The notes beneath the pieces were generated by a model. The model searched no databases. It worked only from the letters and a program-made list of their open reading frames with translations, and had not been told where the DNA came from. This document shows positions 1 through 5,205 of a stretch of 5,205 nt of DNA, piece by piece; positions within the stretch are counted from its first letter, which is position 1; the number at the start of each line of letters is the position of its first letter. Both the position numbers and the translations under genes were made by a program. The stretch comes from an uncultured Clostridia bacterium (GTDB lineage: Bacteria; Bacillota; Clostridia; UBA1381), in contig CAJOPD010000115.1 of the NCBI GenBank assembly GCA_905236685.1, forward strand, positions 1 to 5,205, read 5' to 3'.

Positions 1-1317
1 CTTCATATACCCGCCGAGGAGGGCAGCCGCGCGGCGCTGTTTAAGAGCTTTTATGCCGATATAGGCGATGAGCAGAGCATTGAGCAAAGCCTGTCAACCT
101 TTTCTTCGCATATGGTAAGGATTGTAAATATCGTAAAGGAGGCGGACAGCGACTCCTTAGCACTTTTTGACGAGTTGGGCGCGGGAACAGACCCAACGGA
201 AGGCGCAGCCCTTGCAATAGCTATTTTGGAATATTTAAGAGCATTTAAAACTACAACAGTTGCAACAACGCATTACAGCGAGCTTAAAATTTTTGCCCTA
301 ACGACAGAGGGAGTGGAAAATGCCTCCTGTGAATTTGATGTGGAAAGCTTGCAGCCTACCTATAAGCTTTTGATAGGTGTCCCGGGAAAGTCCAACGCCT
401 TTGCAATATCAAGGCGATTAGGTCTTGATGAGGCTATAATTTCGCGCGCAAATGAAATTTTGAGCGATGAGGACATAAAATTTGAAGATGTCATAACAGA
501 CCTTGAAATGAGCCGCGCGGAAGCGCGTAACGAGAAGGAATACGCCAAGAAAATGAAACGCGAGCTTGCCGATTTGAAAGATGAAGTGGAGCGCGAACGC
601 AAAAAATTAAAGGATTCCAAGGCAAAAATTCTTGACGAGGCGCACCGTGAGGCAAAAATTGTCATAATGGAGGCAAAGGAAGAGGCAAATGCTATTATAA
701 AAGAGCTTGAACGAATGAGGATTGAGGGAAAGGTGACCGACCTTTCAGACAAGACAAAAAATTCGCGCGAACGACTTAAAAAATATGATGAAAACCTCAA
801 CAAAAAAATCGCAAGAGAAGAAAAGCCTAAAAAAATAGCAATAAAGCCGCCTCAAAATCTCAAAGAGGGCGAAAGCGTCGAGATACTGGATATGGAGCAG
901 GAGGCGACGGTTGTTAAGAAGCCTGACAGTCGCGGAATGGTTCGTGTTCAGGCGGGAATTATGAAACTTGATGTTCATATTTCTAATTTAAAAAGGATAA
1001 AGGAAAGCTCATCAAAGGAGCTTTCGGATAAATATGTTAAATCGACAGCGGCTTTTGCGTCAAAATCAAGAGATATATCGCCGCAGATAGATGTACGCGG
1101 GCAGATTTTGGAGGAGGCTGTGATGAATGTCGAAAAATTTATTGACGACTGCTATCTTGCCGGTCTTTCGCCCGTTACCGTAATTCACGGTAAGGGCACG
1201 GGAGTTCTGCGAAAGGGCATCTCCGATGCATTAAAGCGGAATAAATATGTAAAATCGCAGCGTATGGGGCGTTACGGCGAAGGCGAAACAGGCGTAACAA
1301 TAGTTGAGCTAAAATGA
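1..1317 (+). CDS. mutS2: Endonuclease/ribosome-rescue ATPase MutS2, 3' part (left end cut by window)
   Basis: The reading frame is open from base 1 and ends at TGA, giving 438 visible residues; the family is usually about 780-790, so roughly the first 350, including Walker A, lie outside. The ATG at 112 is internal: the residues before it match MutS2 (IGDEQSIEQSLSTFSSH, visible residues 21-37, ABC signature region). Next come Walker B (LALFDELGAGTDP, D57/E58), the H-loop (TTHYSELK, H91), a charged coiled coil (about 155-245), a lysine-rich linker, a small KOW-like domain (about 290-335) and a C-terminal Smr domain (IDVRG 363-367, HGKGTG 396-401). In this family MutS2 suppresses recombination (Helicobacter) and splits collided ribosomes (Bacillus, RqcU). 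The Smr motif reads IDVRG where LDLRG is usual, a conservative change. It is the first visible gene of a run with the deacylase 10 nt downstream. The family call is secure; which role dominates here is not visible. Confidence 0.96.
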   Translation, partial: LHIPAEEGSRAALFKSFYADIGDEQSIEQSLSTFSSHMVRIVNIVKEADSDSLALFDELGAGTDPTEGAALAIAILEYLRAFKTTTVATTHYSELKIFALTTEGVENASCEFDVESLQPTYKLLIGVPGKSNAFAISRRLGLDEAIISRANEILSDEDIKFEDVITDLEMSRAEARNEKEYAKKMKRELADLKDEVERERKKLKDSKAKILDEAHREAKIVIMEAKEEANAIIKELERMRIEGKVTDLSDKTKNSRERLKKYDENLNKKIAREEKPKKIAIKPPQNLKEGESVEILDMEQEATVVKKPDSRGMVRVQAGIMKLDVHISNLKRIKESSSKELSDKYVKSTAAFASKSRDISPQIDVRGQILEEAVMNVEKFIDDCYLAGLSPVTVIHGKGTGVLRKGISDALKRNKYVKSQRMGRYGEGETGVTIVELK

Positions 1318-1327
1318 GGGATAGGGT

Positions 1328-1816
1328 ATGTCAAAAAAGAAAAGTATAGTAACAAACGCCGTGCGTATTGTGAAGGCGGAAAAAATACCTTTTAAGGTTT
1401 TGGAGTACGAAACAGAGGAAGTAGGGGAAAATTTCGGCATAAAAATAGCGGAACTGACGGGACTTTCACCTGAGCGGTGCTTTAAAACGCTTGTTGCGCG
1501 CGGAAAAGAAATTTTTGTAATATGTATCCCCGTTGACAAGGAGGCGGACCTCAAAAAAATCGCGGCGCTTTCGGGCGAAAAAAAGGTGGAAATGCTGCCG
1601 ACAAAAGAGCTGTTGGAAGTGACGGGCTATGTAAGGGGCGGCGTTTCGCCTATCGGAATGAAAAAGCATTATAAAACATATATCGACAAAAGCTGTGAAA
1701 GCTTCGATGAAATAACTGTATCGGGCGGTGTTTGCGGGCTTTCGGTTATGCTTTCGCCGAAGGATTTGATTAAGATTACAAATGCAATCTGCGCAGATTT
1801 GATAAAGGAGAATTAG
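1328..1816 (+). CDS. ybaK: YbaK/EbsC-type Cys-tRNA(Pro) deacylase
   Basis: This 162-aa protein has the usual length and layout of the YbaK family, stand-alone trans-editing enzymes of the cytoplasm that hydrolyse Cys-tRNA(Pro) mischarged by prolyl-tRNA synthetase. Visible family motifs are the FKTLV segment with K53, which aligns with the essential lysine of YbaK, the glycine-rich GGVSPIG loop (104-110) followed by KK, and SGG (132-134). The residue after VSGG is V-C rather than the common K-R, a small variation. The ATG start is supported by a TGAGGG Shine-Dalgarno at 1315-1320 (7-nt spacer) that overlaps the mutS2 stop codon, so the two genes are probably co-transcribed and may be translationally coupled. 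Substrate is assigned by family only: related INS-superfamily deacylases (ProX, YeaK, the ProRS insertion domain) act on other aminoacyl-tRNAs, but the short form with these motifs fits YbaK best. Confidence 0.92.
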   Translation: MSKKKSIVTNAVRIVKAEKIPFKVLEYETEEVGENFGIKIAELTGLSPERCFKTLVARGKEIFVICIPVDKEADLKKIAALSGEKKVEMLPTKELLEVTGYVRGGVSPIGMKKHYKTYIDKSCESFDEITVSGGVCGLSVMLSPKDLIKITNAICADLIKEN

Positions 1817-1817
1817 T

Positions 1818-3023
1818 ATGGGCATATTTAATAAGGCGGATATTCTCTTGCCTTCGGAAAAGGTTGATTTAAAAAAGTGGAGCGTTATAGCGTGCGACCA
1901 ATATACCTCTCAGCCAAAATACTGGGAGGAGGTCAAAAACATTGTCGGAACTGCACCGTCGACGCTTAAAATTGTATTTCCCGAGGTTTATCTGTCCGAG
2001 GGAGAAGAGCGGATTTTTGCAATAAATGCGGAAATGAATAATTATCTTGAAAGCGGAATATTTAAAGAGTATAAAAATATTCTGATTTTTGTTGAACGCA
2101 CGCAGAGTGACGGACGGGTAAGGAGAGGCATTTTAGGGACGGTTGACCTTGAAGAATACGACTTTTCCAAGTCCTCAAAAAGCCTTATAAGAGCGACGGA
2201 AGGCACCGTTTTGGAGCGTATTCCGCCGAGGGTTAAAATCCGTGAAAATGCGCCCTTGGAGCTTCCGCACATACTGATTTTAATGAATGACGAAAAGGAC
2301 GAAATAATAAAAAAGCCCGAAGGCAGTGAAAAGCTTTATGATTTTGAGCTTATGCAAAACGGGGGAAATATTAAAGGTTACAAAATCGAGGACGGACAAG
2401 CGGACAAAATAATTGAAAAAATCAATGAAGCGGCAAAATCGGCGCGCGGAAATCTTTTGTTTGCGGTTGGGGACGGAAATCATTCGCTTGCTACTGCAAA
2501 AACCTGTTGGGAGAATGTAAAAAAGACGCTTTCTGCGGAGGAAATCAAGAGCCACCCTGCAAGATTTTGCCTTGTCGAAATAGAAAATATACATCAAAAT
2601 GCAATTCAGTTTGAGCCGATACACAGGGTTGTTTTCGGTGAAAATCCCGAAAAAGTCATAGATGAATTAAAGGCGTTTTATCCCGAAACATCGGAAAAGG
2701 AAAACGGCGGAGTGCACATAAAATATGTGTTCGGTGATAAAGAAGGCGACCTTTATATCAAAAACAGCGGGTATTTGCTTGCAGTCGGTGCGTTGCAGAA
2801 TTTCCTTGACAGCAGGGATTTTAAGATAGATTATATCCATGGCGACAGTACCGCAAGAGCGCTTGCCAAAGAGGAAAACAATATTGCGTTTTTGCTTCCC
2901 AAGCCCGATAAAAACGACCTTTTTGACGGAGTTATAAAGGACGGAGCACTGCCGAGAAAGACCTTTTCAATGGGCGAGGCGGACGACAAGAGATTTTATG
3001 TTGAGGCGAAAAAAATCAAATAA
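1818..3023 (+). CDS. DUF1015 family protein, function not established
   Basis: This 401-aa cytoplasmic protein is recognised as a full-length DUF1015 (COG4198-type) protein. Landmarks are an N-terminal KWSVIACDQYTSQPKYW segment (residues 20-36), a central GDGNHSLATAK loop (218-228), HGDSTARALA (341-350) and the closing FSMGEADDKRFYVEAK near the C terminus. It has no signal peptide or membrane segment. The start is well fixed: AAAAGGAG-like Shine-Dalgarno at 1804-1810 lies 7 nt upstream, inside the end of ybaK, and only 1 nt separates the ybaK stop from this ATG, so it belongs to the same operon. The family has no firm role that I can state. The DG-x-H loop loosely resembles the active-site loop of ParB/sulfiredoxin-fold enzymes such as the free-serine kinases SerK and SbnI, and DUF1015 genes are often found near serine biosynthesis genes, but neither link is shown by this window. 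The family call is firm; any function is a guess. Confidence 0.9.
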   Translation: MGIFNKADILLPSEKVDLKKWSVIACDQYTSQPKYWEEVKNIVGTAPSTLKIVFPEVYLSEGEERIFAINAEMNNYLESGIFKEYKNILIFVERTQSDGRVRRGILGTVDLEEYDFSKSSKSLIRATEGTVLERIPPRVKIRENAPLELPHILILMNDEKDEIIKKPEGSEKLYDFELMQNGGNIKGYKIEDGQADKIIEKINEAAKSARGNLLFAVGDGNHSLATAKTCWENVKKTLSAEEIKSHPARFCLVEIENIHQNAIQFEPIHRVVFGENPEKVIDELKAFYPETSEKENGGVHIKYVFGDKEGDLYIKNSGYLLAVGALQNFLDSRDFKIDYIHGDSTARALAKEENNIAFLLPKPDKNDLFDGVIKDGALPRKTFSMGEADDKRFYVEAKKIK

Positions 3024-3024
3024 C

Positions 3025-3053
3025 TTGACCTTTTTGTATTTTTCTGGTAAAAT
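3025..3053 (+). promoter_or_regulatory. Sigma-A-type promoter with extended -10
   Basis: TTGACC (3025-3030) and TAAAAT (3048-3053) are separated by exactly 17 nt, and a TG dinucleotide at 3045-3046 forms the TGn extension of the -10. Transcription should begin near 3060, giving a leader of about 40 nt for the membrane-protein gene at 3101. The -35 starts one base after the DUF1015 stop codon. No terminator is seen between the two genes, so read-through from the upstream operon is also possible. Confidence 0.75.
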
Positions 3054-3086
3054 GTAAAAAGATTTGCTTTAAAAGTTGATTTTTTG

Positions 3087-3103
3087 AAAGGATTTATGTA
3101 ATG
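3087..3103 (+). promoter_or_regulatory. Ribosome binding site with AUG-UAA minimal ORF overlapping the start
   Basis: AAAGGA (3087-3092) sits 8 nt before the true start at 3101. Between them is ATGTAATG: an ATG at 3096 followed at once by TAA (3099-3101), whose last A is the first base of the real ATG. The first ATG is only 3 nt from the Shine-Dalgarno, too near for efficient initiation, so 3101 is the chosen start. A start-stop element in this place could still hold or re-feed ribosomes; no function is shown. Confidence 0.6.
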
Positions 3104-3754
3104 GAAACTTTACTAAAAGCCTCTGTAAATGCGAAGGTACGCCGAAGCGCCACCGTCAAAATTTCGATTGTCGGAACGGTTGCAATTTTAGGCTTGGCGC
3201 TTTCTGTTTACAGCTTGGTTACAGCCAATCTTTTGTTTTCTGTATGGTATCTCGTTGCGTTTGTGCTGGGGCTTTCCTATGTAGTAATCAGGGTTAATGC
3301 AGTTTTTCCGACATATGTTGCAATCGACAGCGGCAGATTGATAATGTCGGTGTGGGAAAACGGGATTGTTCCGTATAAAATTCCCGAAAAACCTGCATTT
3401 TTGTCCGATTTTATGCCTGAAAAAATTAAAAAAGATGAGATTTCAACGGACGAAATTGCGGAAGTTTACATAGGCTCAAAGCGCTTTTTTGACAGAAATC
3501 TTGCAGATGACCGATACCCCGAGATTTTGAAAAGGATTGGGGAAAACAAGCATTTTGACGGTGTAATAAAACGAATGGATTTTATGCTGGTAATAGCAAG
3601 GGACGGCGAAAGCTGTTTTATGTCGGTTACCGATTTTGACATTGATGCTCTGGCGGGGATTGTTGACGAGCTGGAAAAAAGATGTACGGGAATAATGATA
3701 AATATAGGTATCCCTAAACTCAAAAGAATAAGGGAAAGAATGAAAAAAGCGTGA
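3101..3754 (+). CDS. Two-helix membrane protein with PH-like cytoplasmic domain, unnamed
   Basis: I do not recognise a named family. The 217-aa product has a short basic N terminus (K12, R14, R15, K20), two hydrophobic helices (about 21-42 and 44-63) joined by a very short turn, and then about 150 soluble residues that should lie in the cytoplasm. That part resembles a bacterial PH domain: a strand-rich stretch starting YVAIDSGRLIMSVW (72-85), an ISTDEIAEVYIGSKRFF segment, further strands (FMLVIARDGESCFMSV) and a closing amphipathic helix (DIDALAGIVDELEKR), followed by a very basic tail. Two helices plus a PH-like domain is a layout seen in YcxB-like proteins, so a membrane-surface scaffold or sensor is possible, but this is inference from shape. 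AAAGGA at 3087-3092, 8 nt upstream, supports the ATG. The gene has its own promoter and terminator and is probably transcribed alone. Confidence 0.85.
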   Translation: METLLKASVNAKVRRSATVKISIVGTVAILGLALSVYSLVTANLLFSVWYLVAFVLGLSYVVIRVNAVFPTYVAIDSGRLIMSVWENGIVPYKIPEKPAFLSDFMPEKIKKDEISTDEIAEVYIGSKRFFDRNLADDRYPEILKRIGENKHFDGVIKRMDFMLVIARDGESCFMSVTDFDIDALAGIVDELEKRCTGIMINIGIPKLKRIRERMKKA

Positions 3755-3767
3755 AAACGCTTTTTTT
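3743..3767 (+). terminator. Intrinsic terminator of the membrane-protein gene
   Basis: A perfect 10-bp stem pairs 3743-3752 (A6GCGT) with 3757-3766 (ACGCT6) around a GAAA tetraloop of the GNRA type, followed by one more T. The GC core is small but the A-tract/T-tract arrangement is typical of low-GC Gram-positives. The stop codon TGA (3752-3754) lies at the top of the stem and in the loop, so the hairpin overlaps the end of the gene. The A-tract on the other side means it could work weakly in both directions. Confidence 0.85.
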
Positions 3768-3794
3768 GTTGGAAAAATAACAGAATTTTTTGCA

Positions 3795-3800
3795 TATAAT
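3795..3800 (+). promoter_or_regulatory. Probable -10 element for the P-loop gene
   Basis: A perfect TATAAT occurs 35 bases upstream of the ATG at 3835, giving a predicted start near 3807 and a leader of roughly 28 nt that contains the Shine-Dalgarno. There is no good -35 at the proper distance: 16-18 nt upstream the sequence is only A-rich, and TTGGAA at 3769-3774 would need a 20-nt spacer. The upstream terminator ends at 3767, so a promoter is expected in this gap, and this is the best candidate. Confidence 0.5.
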
Positions 3801-3822
3801 ATTCTTGACATTTATTGAAAGT

Positions 3823-3827
3823 GGGGG
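3823..3827 (+). promoter_or_regulatory. Ribosome binding site fixing the start at 3835
   Basis: The run GGGGG, 7 nt before the ATG at 3835, is the only plausible Shine-Dalgarno for this gene and can pair with CCUCC of 16S rRNA through one G-U wobble. The frame also opens further upstream at a TTG (3790), but that codon has no ribosome binding site, overlaps the TATAAT element and adds residues that do not look like the protein family. Confidence 0.65.
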
Positions 3828-3834
3828 AACATAT

Positions 3835-4890
3835 ATGCAAACAAAATACTTTTTGCGGGCAAATACTTCATCAGGGCTTGTAAATCTTACCGAGAGCAAT
3901 CTTTCGGGAATAAAAAACATCTATATTTTAAACGGACAATCGAAATTTTTAAAGGACAGGATACTGAAAAATATCGAAAAATACACATTGGAGCGGGAAA
4001 AAGATGTTGAAACGGCAATATCGCCTTTTGATATTTCCCAGCTTGACGCGGTAATATTGAGAAATGAAAAAACAGCGGTTTTGGACGCTTCCTGCGTGAC
4101 GAAAATTGAAAAATGCACACCGATAGAAACGGACGAATTTGTAGCAAATAAGAAGATGGCAAAATATAAAGCAAGACAGGAAGAGCTTTCAAAAAAGGAG
4201 CAGGAGGCTATTTTCGGGCTGTATTCTGCATACAGTGGCGCGAAAATTATTCACGACGAGTGGGAGAAAAAGTATATTGAAAACATTGATTTTGAACGGC
4301 TTAACCGCTTTGAAGACGGGCTTTTGGAAAATATGATACAAAAAAAGAGCGAGGAGATTTCGCCGAAAACTTTCAAGCGGTTTTTCGGCGCATCAACTCC
4401 CGACGGTTCGGTTAATTACATTGAAAATATTACCGAAGACATAAAAACGCGCTATTTTATCAAGGGAAGACCCGGCACGGGAAAGTCTACTTTTATGAAA
4501 AAGCTTGCCAAAAAGGCTGAGGATAACGGCTACTCCTGCCAGATTTATTATTGCAGTTTTGATAAAAACAGTCTTGATATGGTGCTGATACCCGAGCTGT
4601 CCTTCTGCGTTTTTGATTCAACGGCGCCGCACGAGCTTTTCCCGAGCCGAGAAAGCGATACGGTACTTGATTTTTATAAGGAGGCGGGGCTTTCGGGAAT
4701 AGATGAAAAGCTTGAAAAGGATTTTGACGATATCAAGAGGCGTTATGCGTTCAGAATAACCGAAGGAGTGGCGAAACTGCGCCTTGCAAACGGGTATATG
4801 AAGGAGCGCGAGGCATATTTTAAAGAAGCGGCAAATATCGAACTTGCGGATAAAACCGCAGATAAGATTATAAGAAAAATTTTAACATAA
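3835..4890 (+). CDS. PRK06851-like two-lobed P-loop ATPase, N-terminal P-loop decayed
   Basis: This 351-aa soluble protein resembles the PRK06851 family of P-loop NTPases of unknown role, usually about 360-370 residues and made of two repeated NTPase lobes each followed by a helical region. The C-terminal lobe is intact: Walker A GRPGTGKS (211-218), CSFDKNSLDMVLIPEL (240-255), FDSTAPHELFPSR (260-272 with D261 and H266), then a charged helical tail. The N-terminal lobe aligns to it step by step: FVNL-like GLVNLTESNLSG (14-25), IYILNGQSKFLKDRIL (29-44), PFDISQLDAVIL (64-75) and AVLDAS (81-86). Its Walker A keeps only G34 and K40; the inner glycines and the final S/T are lost (D41), and the TAPH motif is also gone. 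So probably only the second lobe binds nucleotide. The ATG at 3835 has a Shine-Dalgarno at 3823-3827. It is flanked by terminators on both sides, so it is likely monocistronic. Biological role unknown. Confidence 0.85.
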   Translation: MQTKYFLRANTSSGLVNLTESNLSGIKNIYILNGQSKFLKDRILKNIEKYTLEREKDVETAISPFDISQLDAVILRNEKTAVLDASCVTKIEKCTPIETDEFVANKKMAKYKARQEELSKKEQEAIFGLYSAYSGAKIIHDEWEKKYIENIDFERLNRFEDGLLENMIQKKSEEISPKTFKRFFGASTPDGSVNYIENITEDIKTRYFIKGRPGTGKSTFMKKLAKKAEDNGYSCQIYYCSFDKNSLDMVLIPELSFCVFDSTAPHELFPSRESDTVLDFYKEAGLSGIDEKLEKDFDDIKRRYAFRITEGVAKLRLANGYMKEREAYFKEAANIELADKTADKIIRKILT

Positions 4891-4915
4891 AAAAGAGCTT
4901 TAAAAGCTCTTTTTT
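4889..4915. terminator. Bidirectional intrinsic terminator between convergent genes
   Basis: A perfect 12-bp stem pairs 4889-4900 (A6GAGCTT) with 4904-4915 (AAGCTCT6) around a 3-nt loop TAA; the top A-T pair may open to give a wider loop. The A-tract on one side and T-tract on the other make it a rho-independent terminator on both strands. It overlaps the stop codon of the P-loop gene (4888-4890, + strand) and that of the chromate transporter gene (4914-4916, - strand), so one element closes both transcripts. Confidence 0.88.
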
Positions 4916-5205
4916 AAATTCCAATCAGTATTCCTGCCAAAATCCCCAAAACTGCCGAGATAAGTATGACAAAAATCGGGTGCAGTTTTTTGAATATCAA
5001 AAAGGCTGAAATAATAAATATCCCGAGTGAAAGATATAGGTTTTTGCTCAAAAATGCTGATTTTATAATCCCGTCAGGGAATAAAACCGTTTTTCCGACC
5101 GATAAAATAGCCGATGCGATAAGACCGATAACAGCGGGTTTAAGTCCCGACATAATTCCCTTTACAATCTTGTTTTCGTTGAATTTTCTGAAAAATGCGG
5201 CGACC
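4914..5205 (-). CDS. chrA: Chromate transporter (CHR family) C-terminal part, cut by right window edge
   Basis: The minus-strand frame is open to the window edge, with 96 residues and a TAA stop. The segment FFRKFNENKIVKGIMSGLKPAVIGLIASA is shown in parts: RKFNENKIVKGIMSGL is followed by the family hallmark GLKPAVIGLI. Three hydrophobic helices follow (starting at about visible residues 22, 52 and 75), ending on ...GIL-IGI. CHR proteins are inner-membrane carriers, some of which export chromate in exchange for or together with other ions; in Clostridia they are usually short single-domain halves encoded as adjacent pairs. The ATG at 5153 is internal, because family-like residues continue upstream of it. 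Without the N-terminal half (with its FGGG and PGP motifs) I cannot tell whether this is a short half or the end of a long fused form, and the true substrate is not certain. It is convergent with the P-loop gene and shares its terminator. Confidence 0.85.
   Translation of the reverse strand, partial: VAAFFRKFNENKIVKGIMSGLKPAVIGLIASAILSVGKTVLFPDGIIKSAFLSKNLYLSLGIFIISAFLIFKKLHPIFVILISAVLGILAGILIGI

Noticed and set aside
112..114. ATG at 112 as the start of the first gene
   Set aside because: It is the Met of the conserved SSHM segment of MutS2; family-like sequence continues upstream to base 1, so the gene is cut by the window edge.
360..803. Minus-strand open frame of 147 codons inside mutS2
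   Set aside because: Serine/phenylalanine-rich reverse shadow of the coiled-coil coding region, with no family resemblance; mutS2 on the + strand is certain here. The other minus-strand frames within 745-4192 are rejected on the same ground.
3010..3085. 10-bp inverted repeat AAAAAATCAA (3010-3019) / TTGATTTTTT (3076-3085)
   Set aside because: Almost all A-T, with 56 nt between arms, spans the promoter and lacks a T-run in a suitable place; likely chance in AT-rich sequence rather than a terminator or riboswitch.
3790..3834. TTG-initiated extension of the P-loop gene
   Set aside because: No Shine-Dalgarno before the TTG, overlap with the TATAAT element, and extra residues unlike the family start; ATG at 3835 with GGGGG upstream is better.
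3805..3836. Perfect TTGACA (3805-3810) as a -35 box
   Set aside because: The only possible -10 partners are poor (AACATA at 17 nt, ACATAT at 18 nt) and would start transcription near 3840, inside the coding sequence and after the ribosome binding site.
4914..5153. 79-codon stand-alone small membrane protein on the minus strand
   Set aside because: The frame continues upstream of the ATG at 5153 to the window edge with chromate-transporter-like residues, so this is the end of a larger gene.
1..5205. CRISPR array, tRNA, rRNA, riboswitch, IS element, toxin-antitoxin or defence system
   Set aside because: No regularly spaced repeats, structured RNA signatures, transposase-like or defence-like genes were seen on either strand; gaps between genes are all under about 100 bases and explained by promoters, ribosome binding sites and terminators.

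Overview
The window looks like chromosomal housekeeping sequence from an AT-rich, low-GC Gram-positive bacterium, most likely a gut-type member of the Clostridia. The evidence is the gene set (MutS2 with a C-terminal Smr domain, a YbaK-type deacylase, a Clostridia-type DUF1015 protein, a PRK06851-type P-loop protein and a chromate-transporter half), strong purine-rich Shine-Dalgarno sites, sigma-A-like promoters and A/T-rich intrinsic terminators. No rRNA, tRNA, CRISPR array, insertion sequence or phage gene was seen. Species-level assignment is not possible from this reading.

Region 1 (1-3023, + strand) is a tight three-gene run, probably one transcript that starts upstream of the window. 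It holds the 3' part of mutS2 (left end cut off, Walker A outside), a YbaK/EbsC-type aminoacyl-tRNA deacylase, and a full-length DUF1015 protein. The gaps are 10 and 1 nt, and each downstream gene has a good ribosome binding site lying at the end of the gene before it. MutS2 (ribosome rescue or recombination control) and YbaK (removal of mischarged tRNA) could both serve translation quality control. The role of the DUF1015 protein is not established here.

Region 2 (3024-3767) is a single-gene unit. An extended -10 promoter begins one base after the DUF1015 stop codon and drives a 217-aa two-helix membrane protein with a cytoplasmic domain that looks PH-like. It ends in a hairpin terminator that includes the gene's own stop codon.

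Region 3 (3768-4915) carries a probable TATAAT promoter and a 351-aa PRK06851-like protein built from two related P-loop halves. The C-terminal half has an intact Walker A motif; the N-terminal half has a clearly decayed one. Region 4 (4889-5205) is a compact convergent junction: a symmetrical terminator shared by the P-loop gene and the 3' end of a minus-strand chromate transporter (CHR family) gene that runs off the right edge.

No previously undescribed system is evident. The best leads are the one-sided decay of the two-lobed P-loop protein, the unnamed two-helix/PH-like membrane protein, and the mutS2-ybaK-DUF1015 grouping.
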